A stretch of DNA of 64,000 bases, from assembly GCF_000718015.1 (NCBI RefSeq), contig NZ_JODY01000030.1:122173-186172 (forward strand), read 5' to 3'. The notes under the pieces are model-generated. The model did no database searches, was not told the DNA's origin, and worked only from the letters and a program-made list of their open reading frames with translations. The position numbers were made by a program, and so were the translations under genes. This DNA comes from Streptomyces catenulae. GTDB lineage: Bacteria; Actinomycetota; Actinomycetes; Streptomycetales; Streptomycetaceae. Positions 8,832-18,060 of this stretch are shown one piece after another; positions within the stretch are counted from its first letter, which is position 1, and each line of letters starts with the position of its first letter.

Positions 8832-10094
8832 CTACGGGAGAAGGCTCTCCAGCGGGACCTCGGGATCGGCCAGGGCGGTGGCGTCCAACGGATGGCCGGA
8901 GCGGATGAGTTGCTGGATCGGCGCGGTGACGTCCCAGACGTTGACGTTCATCCCGGCGAGCAGCCGCCCCTCGCGCAGCCAGAACGCGATGAACTCGCGC
9001 TTGGCGACGTCACCGCGGCAGACGACCTGGTCGTACGAGCCGGGCGGGGCGTAGCCGGAGTACTCCATGCCGACGTCGTACTGGTCGGAGAAGAAGTACG
9101 GGACGCGGTCGTAGGTGACCTCCTGGCCGAGCATGGCGCGGGCCGCGGCGGGGCCGCCGTTGAGGGCGTTGGCCCAGTGCTCGACGCGGATACGGGTGCC
9201 GAGGGCCGGGTGGTCGGCGGCGGCGACGTCGCCCGCGGCGTAGATGTGCGGGTCGGAGGTGCGCAGCGTCGCGTCGACGGCGATGCCGCCGCCGTCGTAG
9301 CGGTCGACGAGGGCCAGTCCGGCCTGTTCGGCGAGGGAGGCGCGGGGGGCGGCGCCGATGGCGGCGAGGACGGCGTGGGCGGGGTGCTCCTCGCCGTCGT
9401 CGGTGCGGACGGCGAGGACCATGCCGTCCTGGCCGACGATCTCGGTGAGGCGGGCGCCGAAGTGGAAGCGGACGCCGTGCTCGCGGTGCAGATCGCCGAA
9501 GAGGTCGCCCAGTTCGGGGCCGAGGGCGGCGTGCAGCGGCGTCGGCGCGGTCTCCACGACGGTCACCTCGGCGCCGTACGAGCGGGCCGCGGCGGCGACT
9601 TCGAGGCCGATCCAACCGGCTCCGGCGATGACGAGGTGGCCGTTGTCGCGGCCCAGGGAGGCGAGGACGCCGCGCAGCCGCTCGGCGTGGGCGAGGCGGC
9701 GCAGGTGGTGGACACCGGCGAGTCCGGTGCCGGGGACGTCGAGGCGGCGCGGTTCGGCGCCGGTGGCCAGCAGCAGCTTGTCGTAGACGATGAGGGTGCC
9801 GTCGCCCAGCCGTACGGTGCGGGCCTCCGGGTCCAGGCGGACGGCGGGCTGGCCGAGGTGGAGTTCGATGTCGGCGCCCGCGTACCAGGCGGGTTCGTGG
9901 ACGAAGACGCTGTCGCGCTCCTCCTTGCCGAGCAGGTATCCCTTGGACAGCGGCGGGCGTTCGTACGGGTGGTCGCGCTCGTCGCAGATGAGGATCACCC
10001 GTCCGGTGAAGCCCTCCGCGCGGAGGGTCTCGGCGGCTTTCGCGCCGGCCAGGCCACCCCCGACGATGACGAACGTCCGGTGTGCTTCGACCAC
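8832..10094 (-). CDS. FAD/NAD-dependent oxidoreductase, ferredoxin-reductase type
   Basis: Protein of 420 residues. The N-terminal FAD Rossmann motif is FVIVGGGLAGAKAAETLR, the NAD-binding motif is HLVIAGAGWIGLEVAAAARSYGAEVTVVE in the middle, and IYAAGDVAAADHP is the second FAD contact. The C-terminal reductase domain contains FFSDQYDVGMEYSGY, typical of reductases that pass electrons from NAD(P)H to a [2Fe-2S] or [3Fe-4S] ferredoxin. The start is GTG 10094, six bases after GGAGG. Partner P450s occur 43 kb away; no ferredoxin gene adjoins, so the partner is open. It is operonic with the PLP dehydratase. Confidence 0.9.
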   Translation of the reverse strand: MVEAHRTFVIVGGGLAGAKAAETLRAEGFTGRVILICDERDHPYERPPLSKGYLLGKEERDSVFVHEPAWYAGADIELHLGQPAVRLDPEARTVRLGDGTLIVYDKLLLATGAEPRRLDVPGTGLAGVHHLRRLAHAERLRGVLASLGRDNGHLVIAGAGWIGLEVAAAARSYGAEVTVVETAPTPLHAALGPELGDLFGDLHREHGVRFHFGARLTEIVGQDGMVLAVRTDDGEEHPAHAVLAAIGAAPRASLAEQAGLALVDRYDGGGIAVDATLRTSDPHIYAAGDVAAADHPALGTRIRVEHWANALNGGPAAARAMLGQEVTYDRVPYFFSDQYDVGMEYSGYAPPGSYDQVVCRGDVAKREFIAFWLREGRLLAGMNVNVWDVTAPIQQLIRSGHPLDATALADPEVPLESLLP

Positions 10095-10233
10095 TTGCTT
10101 CCTCCTCGTTGTCGGTGCCGTACGTCCGCTTCCGCGGCCGTGCACGTCGCCGATCGTTCCCCCGCTGTTCGGTCCCCCGCTTACGCTCCCCCGTTCTCCG
10201 TCCTCGTTACCGTGTTTCGCGGCCGGGCACCGG

Positions 10234-10262
10234 CGCGGGTGTCGCGCCGGGCGACACCCGCG
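10234..10262 (-). terminator. Hairpin terminator after the dGTPase gene
   Basis: A perfect 12-bp stem (10234-10245 with 10251-10262) and five-base loop lie between the dgt stop and the FAD reductase start. The rest of 10095-10357 must hold the reductase promoter; I see no gene. Confidence 0.7.
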
Positions 10263-10357
10263 TGGTCTGCGCGCGCCCGTCCGCGCGGTCCGAGCCTCCC
10301 GCACCGCGGGGACGGACGGAAGGGTACGGTCCGCTGCGGCGCGTCCGGGTGGCGAGG

Positions 10358-11725
10358 TCAGGCCGTTCCGGGGGCGCGGGTGAGGCGGGCGTGGAGGCTG
10401 CGGGCCGAGGCGTCGGTGAGCGCGGCGATCTGGTCGATGACGACGCGCATCCGGGCGGTGTCGTCCGTGGCTTCGTCGAAAAGTGACCGGAACTGCGGGT
10501 CGAGGCCGTCGGGCGCGCGGCGCAGCAGGGCCTCGGCGAGTTCGGTGAGGACGATGCGCTGGTCGGCGCGGAGCGCCTCCTGGTCGGGGCGCTGCATGAC
10601 GTAGCGGTCGGCGACGGCCTTGAGGACGGCGCACTCCAGCCGGGTCTCCTCCGGGACGACCAGCGAGGCGCCGTACCGGGTGAGGCGGCCGGTGCCGTAC
10701 GCGGCGCGGGTGGCGGTCTCGGCGGCGGTGCAGAAGCGGCCGATGAGCTGGCTGGTGGCGTCCTTCAGGCGCGCCTGGGCGAGGGCGGAGCCGTCGTAGC
10801 CGTGCGGCCACCACTCCTGGTCGAGGAGGCGGTCGAGGGCGGCGGCCAGTTCGGCGGGGTCGGCGCCGGGGGCGTAGCGGAGGGCGGCGACGGTGAAGAT
10901 CTCGGCGCGTTCGGCGTCGGCGAGGAGGAGGTTGGGGTCGAGGTGACCGGCGTGCAGCCCGTCCTCGACGTCGTGGACGGAGTAGGCGACGTCGTCGGAC
11001 CAGTCCATGACCTGCGCCTCGAAGCTGCGGGCGGCGGCCGGGGCGCCCTGCCGGAACCAGGCGAAGACCGGCAGGTCGTCCGCGTAGACGCCGAACTTGG
11101 GCGAGGCGGGGTCGGTGGGGTGGCCGCCGCGGGGCCAGGGGTACTTGGTGGCGGCGTCCAGGGCGGCGCGGGTGAGGTTGAGGCCGACGCTGACGGGGGT
11201 GCCGTCGGCGGTGGTGCGGAAGCGCTTGGGCTCCAGGCGGGCGAGGAGGCGGAGCGACTGGGCGTTGCCCTCGAAGCCGCCGCACCCCTCCGCGACCTCG
11301 TTGAGCGCCTGCTCGCCGTTGTGGCCGAAGGGCGGGTGGCCGAGGTCGTGGGCGAGACAGGCGGTCTCGACGAGGTCGGGGTCGCAGCCGAGGGCGGCGC
11401 CCAGCTCGCGGCCGACCTGGGCGCACTCCAGGGAGTGGGTGAGGCGGGTGCGGGGGCTGGCGTCCCAGAGGTGGGTGCGGGTGCCAGGCGTGACGACCTG
11501 CGTCTTCCCGGCGAGGCGGCGCAGGGCGGCGGAGTGCAGGACCCGCGCCCGGTCGCGCTGGAAGGCGGTGCGGCCGGGGCGTTTGTCCGGCTCGGGGACC
11601 CAGCGTTCGGTGTCCGCGGGGGCGTAGCCGGTGGTGGCGGACGGCGCGCGGTCGTCCGGGTGCGCCCCGGTGGTGCCCTCGTGCCCGGTGCCGTTACGGC
11701 CGGTGTGTGCAGGATTGCCCGTCAT
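10358..11725 (-). CDS. dgt: Deoxyguanosinetriphosphate triphosphohydrolase-like protein (dGTPase)
   Basis: Protein of 455 residues of the HD superfamily, hydrolysing dNTPs to deoxynucleosides and triphosphate. The motifs are [18 protein letters not shown] (first His), [16 protein letters not shown] (the HD pair and following His) and [18 protein letters not shown] (the distal Asp). The N-terminus has a disordered Gly/Thr/Pro stretch of about 45 residues before the conserved [26 protein letters not shown]. The ATG at 11725 overlaps the stop of the chelatase gene by four bases (ATGA), so the two are translationally coupled. A terminator follows. Confidence 0.93.
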   Translation of the reverse strand: MTGNPAHTGRNGTGHEGTTGAHPDDRAPSATTGYAPADTERWVPEPDKRPGRTAFQRDRARVLHSAALRRLAGKTQVVTPGTRTHLWDASPRTRLTHSLECAQVGRELGAALGCDPDLVETACLAHDLGHPPFGHNGEQALNEVAEGCGGFEGNAQSLRLLARLEPKRFRTTADGTPVSVGLNLTRAALDAATKYPWPRGGHPTDPASPKFGVYADDLPVFAWFRQGAPAAARSFEAQVMDWSDDVAYSVHDVEDGLHAGHLDPNLLLADAERAEIFTVAALRYAPGADPAELAAALDRLLDQEWWPHGYDGSALAQARLKDATSQLIGRFCTAAETATRAAYGTGRLTRYGASLVVPEETRLECAVLKAVADRYVMQRPDQEALRADQRIVLTELAEALLRRAPDGLDPQFRSLFDEATDDTARMRVVIDQIAALTDASARSLHARLTRAPGTA

Positions 11726-12633
11726 ACCGCGACGGTAACCGCCCCGGCGGAGCCGTGTGCGGAACCGTCGCCTCCGGCGGCATTCCGGCCGGTGGCGGAG
11801 GTGCCGTGGCCGGGGGCGGCGGGGCCCGCGGCGGTGAGCGCGGTGTCGTAGCGGTGCAGCAGGAGGCGGGCCAGGGCCGGGTGGTCGCCCAAGGGGGCGG
11901 CGGCGGTGTCCGGGGCGTCGGCGGCGCACCGGGTGGCGAACCGTCCCGGTGCGGCGAAGCATCCGGCGACGGCGATCCGGCGGTGTCCCCGGGCGGCGAG
12001 GTCGCGGACCGCCGCGGTGACGGTGGGCGCGGCGGCGGAGGCGTACCCGGGGACGACCGGGAGGCCGCCGAGCCGGGCCGACAGGAGTGCGGCGACGGCC
12101 TCGGTGTCGGCGGCGGAGCGCGGGGCGCGGGATCCGGCGGCGGCGAGGACGACGGCGGTGTGGGCGGGGCGTCCGGGTGCGGCGTACCGGGTGAACCCGG
12201 CTTCGGTGAGGCGGCCGTGGAGCGCCTCGGCGAGCAGCGGGTGCGGGCCCAGGGGCGCGGCGATCCGGCCGTCCAGGTGCGGGGCGGCGGCGAGGGCGGC
12301 GGGCAGGTCGTGGGTGACGTGGTGGCCGTGGCCGAAGAGGAGCGGGACGAGGACGGCGCCGCCGTGCAGCCCGGCGAGGGTGTCGGCGAGCAGCGGCCGG
12401 TCGAGCCCGAGGTGGCCCAGGCGGACCGGCAGCCCGGGGCGGAGCGCCCGTACCCGCGCCAGCAGCGCGCGGACGGCGGGCCGGGCGCGCGGGTCGCGGC
12501 TGCCGTGGGCGACGGCGACGAGCGCGGGCCCGCCCCGGCCCGGCCACCCGCCGTCGGGGCCGCCCGGTCCGCCCGTCCCGTAGGGGGTCGGGCCGGGCGG
12601 GCGGAGCGGGGTGCGGGAGCGGGACGCCGTCAT
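11722..12633 (-). CDS. Sirohydrochlorin chelatase (CbiX/SirB-like)
   Basis: Protein of 303 residues with two chelatase half-domains. The first begins [18 protein letters not shown] with the catalytic-type histidine, and [13 protein letters not shown] supplies the second His cluster. The second half begins [15 protein letters not shown]. The enzyme class inserts iron or cobalt into sirohydrochlorin, making siroheme or a cobalamin precursor. Siroheme is the prosthetic group of the assimilatory nitrite reductase encoded 5.5 kb downstream. The N-terminal 35 residues and the C-terminal 40 are low-complexity. It overlaps dgt by four bases, a pairing without obvious biochemical logic. Confidence 0.87.
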   Translation of the reverse strand: MTASRSRTPLRPPGPTPYGTGGPGGPDGGWPGRGGPALVAVAHGSRDPRARPAVRALLARVRALRPGLPVRLGHLGLDRPLLADTLAGLHGGAVLVPLLFGHGHHVTHDLPAALAAAPHLDGRIAAPLGPHPLLAEALHGRLTEAGFTRYAAPGRPAHTAVVLAAAGSRAPRSAADTEAVAALLSARLGGLPVVPGYASAAAPTVTAAVRDLAARGHRRIAVAGCFAAPGRFATRCAADAPDTAAAPLGDHPALARLLLHRYDTALTAAGPAAPGHGTSATGRNAAGGDGSAHGSAGAVTVAV

Positions 12634-12726
12634 GGGGCGAGGGTGCCGAGCGGGCGTTTCCGGGGTGTTTCCCGGTGGGGAACGCGCGGTAACCGGGAGC
12701 GCCCCGGGCCGGGAGGGGGCGTGAGA

Positions 12727-12749
12727 GGGGCGGGGCCGGGCCCCGCCCC
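12727..12749 (-). terminator. GC hairpin after the adenosine deaminase gene
   Basis: GGGGCGGGGC (12727-12736) pairs with GCCCCGCCCC (12740-12749) around a three-base loop, just beyond the deaminase stop. Confidence 0.6.
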
Positions 12750-12757
12750 CGGGGCCG

Positions 12758-13774
12758 CTACCCCTGGTGCGCGTCGACCTCCCGGAGGTACTTCTCCCGG
12801 GTCGCCTCGTCCAGGAAGGCGGCGCGGAAGGAGTTGCGGGCCAGGGTGCGCAGGGTCGCGTCGTCCAGGTGGAGGGCGTCGCGGACGGCGGTGAAGTTGT
12901 CGTCCGCGTAGCCGCCGAAGTAGGCCGGGTCGTCGGAGTTGACGGTCACCAGCAGCCCGGCGTCGAGCATGGCGGGCAGCGGGTGGTCGGCGAGGTCGTC
13001 GATGACGCGCAGCCGGACGTTGGAGAGCGGGCAGACCGTCAGCGGCAGCTGCTCGGCGGCGAGACGGGCCACCAGCCGCTCGTCCTCCATGCTGCGCACC
13101 CCGTGGTCGATACGGTCCACGCCGAGGATGTCCAGCGCCTCCCAGACGTAGGCGGGCGGGCCCTCCTCACCGGCGTGCGCGACGCACTTGAGTCCGGCCT
13201 CCCGGGCCAGCGCGTAGACCTCGCGGAACTTCGACGGCGGGTGGCCGACCTCGGCGGAGTCGAGGCCGACGGCGGTGATCCGGTCGAGGTGCGGGCGGGC
13301 CGCCTCGAAGGTGGCGAGGGCCGATTCGGCGCTCTCGTCGCGCAGGAAGCACATGATCAGGCGGGTGGTGATGCCGTGGCGCTCCGGGGCGGCGTCGAGC
13401 GCGCGGGCCAGGCCGTTGATCACGGTGGCGAGGGGGACGCCGCGGGCGGTGTGGGCCTGCGGGTCGAAGAAGATCTCGGCGTGCCGGACGCCCTGCGCGC
13501 GGGCTCGGGTGAGGTAGGCGTCGGCGAGGTCGTGGAAGTCGTCCTCGGTGCGCAGGACGGCCATCAGCGCGTAGTAGAGGTTCAGGAACGACTGGAGGTC
13601 GCTGAAGGAGTAGGCGCTGCGCAGCTCGTCGCGGGTGGCGTACGGCAGGGTGACGCCGTTCCGCTCGGCGAGGGTGAAGGCCAGCTCGGGCTCCAGGGTG
13701 CCCTCGATGTGCAGATGGAGTTCGGCCTTGGGGAGCGGGGCGGGGGCGGCGGGCGGGGAGGAGGGCACGGTCAC
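12758..13774 (-). CDS. add: Adenosine deaminase
   Basis: Protein of 338 residues of the metal-dependent amidohydrolase fold, converting adenosine to inosine in purine salvage. The zinc-binding HxH is at residues 20 and 22 in KAELHLHIEGT; CVAHAGEEGPP supplies the later His and the catalytic Glu, RIDHGVRS another conserved His, and VTVNSDDPAYFGG the metal-binding Asp pair. Length and motif order match true adenosine deaminases. It diverges from the YdcF-like gene across about 180 bases that must hold both promoters, and a hairpin follows its stop. Confidence 0.95.
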   Translation of the reverse strand: MTVPSSPPAAPAPLPKAELHLHIEGTLEPELAFTLAERNGVTLPYATRDELRSAYSFSDLQSFLNLYYALMAVLRTEDDFHDLADAYLTRARAQGVRHAEIFFDPQAHTARGVPLATVINGLARALDAAPERHGITTRLIMCFLRDESAESALATFEAARPHLDRITAVGLDSAEVGHPPSKFREVYALAREAGLKCVAHAGEEGPPAYVWEALDILGVDRIDHGVRSMEDERLVARLAAEQLPLTVCPLSNVRLRVIDDLADHPLPAMLDAGLLVTVNSDDPAYFGGYADDNFTAVRDALHLDDATLRTLARNSFRAAFLDEATREKYLREVDAHQG

Positions 13775-13955
13775 ACCTGTTCTGCGGTACGGATCGGTGG
13801 TCGGGTGGTGGATTCGCCCAGGTTAGCCGCGGTGCGGGGAGGGGCGGGCGGTGGGCCGTGGTCCCGGGGCGGGCGCTGCAACCGTGCCGGGGCGGGGCGC
13901 GTCGCTGCCGGTGACGGCGGGCCGGGGTCCGGCCCCGGGGAGCGGAGGAGCGGGG

Positions 13956-14636
13956 ATGCGGGGGATGACGGGACGGACGTGGTGGCGGTGGCCGCGGACC
14001 CGGCGGGCGCAGCGGCGGTACTACCAGGTCGGGGTGGCGCTGACCGTCCTGGCGCTGGCCCCGGCGACCTGGCTGAACGTCTCGGCGGGGCCGCGGGTGC
14101 GGGCGCTCGACGAGGTGCCGCGCGCCCCCGTGGCGGTGGTGTTCGGGGCGGGCCTGTGGGACGGCGAACCGTCGCCCTATCTGGCGGACCGGCTGGACGC
14201 GGCCGTCCGGCTCTACCGGCGCGGCACCGTCCGGGCGGTCCTGGTGACCGGCGACCACGGGCGGACCGACTACGACGAGCCGGACGCGATGCGCCGCTAT
14301 CTGGTGCGGCACGGCGTCCCGGGGCGGCGGATCGTCGGGGACCACGCCGGGTTCGACACCTGGGACTCGTGCAGCCGGGCGCGCCGGATCTTCGGCGTCC
14401 GGCGGGCCGTACTGGTGAGCCAGGGCTTCCACATCCGGCGGGCGCTGGCGCTCTGCGGCGCCGCCGGGATCGACGCGTACGGCGTGGGCGTGGCCGCCCC
14501 GCACGAGGTGACCTGGGTGTACGGCGGTGTGAGGGAGATCGCCGCGGCGGGCAAGGCGGCGGCCGATGCGGCGCTGCGGCCCGATCCGCGGTTCCTGGGG
14601 CCGCACGAGCCGGGGCTGGCCGCGGCGGTGAAGTAG
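13956..14636 (+). CDS. YdcF/SanA-like DUF218 membrane protein
   Basis: Protein of 226 residues. An N-terminal membrane anchor (YYQVGVALTVLALAPATWL, about residues 20-40) precedes a DUF218 domain with the motifs VAVVFGAGLWDGEPSPYLADRLDAA, VLVTGDHGRTDYDEP and LVSQGFHIRRAL. SanA in enterobacteria is linked to envelope barrier function and vancomycin sensitivity at high temperature; the biochemical role is unknown. ATG 13956 follows GGAGGAG by five bases; a second ATG at 13965 is less well placed. It converges with the protease gene across a shared hairpin. Confidence 0.86.
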   Translation: MRGMTGRTWWRWPRTRRAQRRYYQVGVALTVLALAPATWLNVSAGPRVRALDEVPRAPVAVVFGAGLWDGEPSPYLADRLDAAVRLYRRGTVRAVLVTGDHGRTDYDEPDAMRRYLVRHGVPGRRIVGDHAGFDTWDSCSRARRIFGVRRAVLVSQGFHIRRALALCGAAGIDAYGVGVAAPHEVTWVYGGVREIAAAGKAAADAALRPDPRFLGPHEPGLAAAVK

Positions 14637-14657
14637 CCGCCGGGGCGGGCCCGGAGC

Positions 14658-14700
14658 GCCCCGGGGCACGCGGCCGGTTGTACGGCGCATGCCCCGGGGC
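14658..14700. terminator. Bidirectional hairpin between converging genes
   Basis: GCCCCGGGGCA (14658-14668) pairs perfectly with TGCCCCGGGGC (14690-14700) around a 21-base loop. It lies between the YdcF-like gene and the opposing protease gene. Confidence 0.7.
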
Positions 14701-14707
14701 CGTGGGG

Positions 14708-15748
14708 TCAGCCGCTGATGGCCCGCAGGTAGAGGCCGAGGATCTCGGCGCCGTAGTAGGGGCTGTAGGAGGTGCGGTCGGCGTGGGGGCCGTCGGGGCC
14801 ACCGCCGTTGAGGCCACCGATGTTGCCGATGACCCGGCCGGTCTTGGTGCGCTCGTCGAAGTGGGTCAGCCAGGGGCTGCCCGAGGTGCCGCCGTGGAAC
14901 CCGTTGCACTCCATCCGCAGCTGGCGGTACCCGTCGAGCCGCTTGGTGCCGGTCTCGCAGCGGATCGCCCGGTCCTTGGGGTCGTGGCGGACGCTCGGGT
15001 AGCCGATGACGGTGACGTCGTTGGTGTAACCGGGGGTCGGGGTGAGGGTGTTGCCCCCGGTGAGCGACTCGATGGCGCGGCCACGCCGGTCGGGGGCGAC
15101 GGTGGCGAACGCGAAGTCCAGGTCGGAGGCGGCGCCGGTGGTGCCGTGCCCGGGGTACAGGAACGACTTGGTGATCGCCCACACCCCGTACGGCTGGGTG
15201 GCCGCCCCGGAGCGGTACTTGGGGACGAACGCGGCGCGCTTGCCGGGGTTGCAGTGTCCGGCGGTGAGCAGCAGGTTGCGGCGCGGGCTGGTGACGACGC
15301 TCGCGGTGCAGTAGTGGGCGTGGGCGTCCTTGTCGACGGAGAAGAGGACGCCGACGGAGGGGATGCCGCCGATGTACCGGGCGGTGGGCACGGACGCCGT
15401 GGCCGGTCCGGCGGCCGAGGTCATCGCCGTCGGGCCGTCGGGCGCGTCGCCGTGGGGCAGCGCCGCGGCCATCTTGGCGGGCGTCCAGAAGTCGGCCGCC
15501 GCCTCGGCCGTCCAGGAGGCGGCGGCGGAGGTGATGCTGATCCTGGGCCGGTGGCCGTCGCCGGTGGCGGACGGGGCGGGGGTGGCGGCCCCCAGGGCGC
15601 CGGGTGCCGCGTGGCTCCGGGGGCGGTCGTCGGGGGCAACTCCGGCCTGGCTGACGGTGGCGGTGGCCAGCCAGGCGGTCAGGCCGAGACCGGCGCCGAG
15701 CGCGACCGCCACGGCCTTCCCGCGGTGCTTCCTGCCGTGTCGTCGCAT
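14708..15748 (-). CDS. Secreted trypsin/V8-like serine endopeptidase
   Basis: Protein of 346 residues. Residues 1-35 form a signal peptide: basic RRHGRKHRGK, hydrophobic core and an SQA cleavage site. A propeptide-like stretch of about 90 residues follows. The catalytic domain shows LLLTAGHCNPG (His), SDLDFAFATV (Asp) and FHGGTSGSPWL (Ser nucleophile), so the triad is intact. It is probably exported and matured outside the cell. Cysteines in HYCTASV and TAGHCN could form a disulfide. It begins one base after the cutA stop, implying co-transcription with the unrelated cutA. Confidence 0.92.
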   Translation of the reverse strand: MRRHGRKHRGKAVAVALGAGLGLTAWLATATVSQAGVAPDDRPRSHAAPGALGAATPAPSATGDGHRPRISITSAAASWTAEAAADFWTPAKMAAALPHGDAPDGPTAMTSAAGPATASVPTARYIGGIPSVGVLFSVDKDAHAHYCTASVVTSPRRNLLLTAGHCNPGKRAAFVPKYRSGAATQPYGVWAITKSFLYPGHGTTGAASDLDFAFATVAPDRRGRAIESLTGGNTLTPTPGYTNDVTVIGYPSVRHDPKDRAIRCETGTKRLDGYRQLRMECNGFHGGTSGSPWLTHFDERTKTGRVIGNIGGLNGGGPDGPHADRTSYSPYYGAEILGLYLRAISG

Positions 15749-15749
15749 A

Positions 15750-16106
15750 TCAGCGGGTCTCCTCAGCGATCCAGTTCAGATAGTCCGCCGCGCCGCGCAC
15801 CACGGGCGTCGCGATGATCTCGGGGGTGTCGTAGTCGTGCGCCGCCCGGAGGTGGGCCTCCAGCGCGTCGTAGCGGTCCTCGGTGGTCTTGAAGAGCACC
15901 TGCACCTCGCGGCTGGTCTCCACCGCGCCCGCCCAGTGGTAGACGGACGTCACCGGGGCGCTGACCTGCGCGCACGCCGCCACCCGCGCCTCGATCGCCC
16001 CGCGCGCCAGCTGCTGCGCCTTCGCCTCGTCGTCGGTGGTCGTCAGCACGGTCAGACAGCGGGCCGGCCCCTCGGCGGGCGCCGGGGTCTCGTACGGGTC
16101 GGTCAC
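15750..16106 (-). CDS. cutA: CutA-family divalent cation tolerance protein
   Basis: CutA trimer-forming protein. The core runs CLTVLTTTDDEAKAQQLARGAIEARVAACAQV, then SVYHWAGAVETSREVQVLFKTTEDRYDAL, and ends DTPEIIATPVVRGAADYLNWI, matching CutA over its full length. Proposed roles are copper or divalent cation tolerance, but the mechanism is unsettled. I prefer the GTG at 16106 because AGAGGTG lies seven bases upstream, giving 118 residues; an ATG at 16163 would add 19 unsupported residues. It is one base from the downstream secreted protease gene. Confidence 0.9.
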   Translation of the reverse strand: MTDPYETPAPAEGPARCLTVLTTTDDEAKAQQLARGAIEARVAACAQVSAPVTSVYHWAGAVETSREVQVLFKTTEDRYDALEAHLRAAHDYDTPEIIATPVVRGAADYLNWIAEETR

Positions 16107-16636
16107 GGGTGCGCACCTCTGCGGGTCGGCGGGCCGGGATGGTTCCCGGTCGGAACGGTTCATGGCGGGACGATTCCCGGACGCGGAGGCCCAGTTGATC
16201 TCCGCACGGCATGGTACGGACGCGTGCGATCACCGGGGAACGGAACGGGGGCACGGGGCGGGGCGCGCGGCCGTGTGTCCGCGCCCCCGCCGTCGCGGGC
16301 GGGCGCGGGGCGCGCGGGCCCGGCGCGGGCGCGGGCGGGAGCCGACTGGGAGCGCGGGCGGTCGGGCCGGGCGCCGGGGCGCGTACGGCCGGGCCGGGCG
16401 CCGGGCGCGGGTGGCCCTTCCGGGGCGCCCCGTAGGGGGCCGGTCGTGGCCGCCCGACCGGTCCGTCCGCGCCGCCCCCAGGCCCGGCTTGCGCACCGCG
16501 TACCAGCGGCCACGATGGAAGGGGAGGGACGGCACACGGCCCGCCCCGTGGGCCGTGGCACGGTCCGGTGCATCCGGCGGGCCGCACGACCGGCCCGGCC
16601 CGGTGGCGGGCGGCGGCGGAAAGGGCAGGGCACGGC
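16107..16636. other. Extremely GC-rich intergenic region
   Basis: About 530 bases between divergent cutA and the cupin gene. The part from 16261 to 16440 is almost pure G and C with runs of GGGCGCG and no convincing codon structure or ribosome sites. It should contain both promoters. I see no gene, tRNA or clear operator. Confidence 0.6.
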
Positions 16637-17017
16637 ATGGACAGCGACGTCAACGACCTCAGGGCCCTCGTCCGCGACCGGCTCGACGACGCCCGCGCCT
16701 CGACGCACGGCCGCAGCGCCCATCTCTTCCTGCACGACGGGCCGCTGCGGCAGACCGTGATCGCGCTGGTGGCCGGCGGCGCGCTGGAGGAGCACAACGC
16801 GCCGCCCGCGGCCAGCCTGGAGGTGCTGCACGGCCGGGTCCGGCTGACCGCCCCGGGCGGCAACCGCGAACTGGTCGCCGGGCAGATCGTCCGGATCCCC
16901 CAGGAACGCCATGCGCTGCACGCCGTCGAGGACTCCGCGGTGCTGCTCACCGCCGTCACCGCCGTACCGGAGACGCCCCGTCCCGCCCCGGCGGGCTCGG
17001 CGACGGCCCAGGGGTGA
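16637..17017 (+). CDS. Small cupin-domain protein
   Basis: Protein of 126 residues with a single double-stranded beta-helix domain. [34 protein letters not shown] corresponds to cupin motif 1 and LVAGQIVRIPQERHALHAVEDSAVLLTAV to motif 2. Motif 1 retains one His (EEHNAP) and a Glu, and motif 2 has RHALHA, so a metal site is possible but incomplete by classical criteria. The family includes many small enzymes and sensors with unknown substrate. ATG 16637 is preceded by a weak purine-rich site. It converges with the TauE permease gene. Confidence 0.82.
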   Translation: MDSDVNDLRALVRDRLDDARASTHGRSAHLFLHDGPLRQTVIALVAGGALEEHNAPPAASLEVLHGRVRLTAPGGNRELVAGQIVRIPQERHALHAVEDSAVLLTAVTAVPETPRPAPAGSATAQG

Positions 17018-17049
17018 CGCGCCGGGTGTGACCACCGGGGCGCGGTGGC

Positions 17050-17838
17050 TCAGGCCCCGTACCACTGGTCGTACGCCAGCTTGCACAGGAGGGCGACGAC
17101 CACGACCACCAGGACGACGCGGACGAATCCGGCGCCCCGCTTGAGCGCCATCCGGGCGCCCAGCATGCCGCCGGTGAGGTTGAAAAGGGCGAGGACCGCG
17201 CCGAGTTGCCACAGGACGGCGCCCTGGAGAGCGAAGACGGTGAGGGCGCCCACGTTGGTGCAGACGTTGACGATCTTGGCGGTGGCGGAGGCGGCCACCA
17301 GGTCCATACGGAGCACCGCGGAGAGCGCGACGATCAGGAACGCGCCGGTGCCGGGCCCGATCAGCCCGTCGTAGAAGCCGATGCCGAGGCCCGCCACGAG
17401 GATCGCCGCCGCCATCCGGCGCCGGGTGACCGGTCCGGACGGGGCGGGCGCGGTGCCGAAGGACGGGCGGAGGAGGACGAAGGCGAGGACGGCGAGCAGG
17501 ATCACCATGATCAGCGGGCGGAGCACCGCGCTGTTGATCCCGGCGGCGAAGAAGGCGCCGCCGAGCGATCCGGCGAGGGCGGCGAGCCCGATCCGCAGCG
17601 CCGTCCGCAGGTCGACGGGGGTCTTACGGGCGTAGGTCACCGCGGCGGCGGTGGTGCCGACGACGGCGGCGGACTTGTTGGTGGCCAGCACCTGGACGAC
17701 GGGCGTGTGCGGCAGTCCGACCAGCAGCGCGGGGAGCAGCAGCAGTCCGCCGCCGCCCACGACGGCGTCGATCCAGCCCGCGGCGAGCGCCGCCAGGCAG
17801 AGCAGGGACAGGACGGTGAGGGATATGTCAGCGGGCAC
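17050..17838 (-). CDS. TauE/SafE-family membrane permease
   Basis: Protein of 262 residues with about eight hydrophobic segments. The first half has AAGWIDAVVGGGGLLLLPALL and the repeated half GIGFYDGLIGPGTGAFLIVAL, the paired motifs typical of TauE/SafE (DUF81) permeases. Characterised members export sulfite or sulfoacetate or transport other organic anions. Location directly upstream of nirBD on the opposite strand suggests, but does not show, a link to nitrogen or sulfur anion traffic. A TauD-like dioxygenase that could release sulfite is encoded 10 kb away. Confidence 0.88.
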   Translation of the reverse strand: MPADISLTVLSLLCLAALAAGWIDAVVGGGGLLLLPALLVGLPHTPVVQVLATNKSAAVVGTTAAAVTYARKTPVDLRTALRIGLAALAGSLGGAFFAAGINSAVLRPLIMVILLAVLAFVLLRPSFGTAPAPSGPVTRRRMAAAILVAGLGIGFYDGLIGPGTGAFLIVALSAVLRMDLVAASATAKIVNVCTNVGALTVFALQGAVLWQLGAVLALFNLTGGMLGARMALKRGAGFVRVVLVVVVVALLCKLAYDQWYGA

Positions 17839-18060
17839 CGGGTGATCCTACGAACGGGCGCCCCGGCCGCCCGCGTTGCCGGTCCCCGGCCCCGGCAGGC
17901 CCCGGAGGGGCGCCCTCACATCCGTACGGCCCGCCCGCTGAGTGCAGCGTTCCGTCCGGGAAACAGGCAGGACCCCTGCGGGTAACAGCGGCGACGGACG
18001 CTGAACGCCACCCGTTCCGCCGCTGCCCGACGCCCCGTCGGCCCCGCGCCGTCGTCCACG

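Noticed and set aside
12767..15817. 1016-residue plus-strand open frame
   Set aside because: It runs antisense across adenosine deaminase and the secreted protease and across the plus-strand YdcF-like gene in another frame. Its peptide is Gly/Val/Arg-rich with no domain. Long antisense frames are normal in DNA with very high third-position GC.
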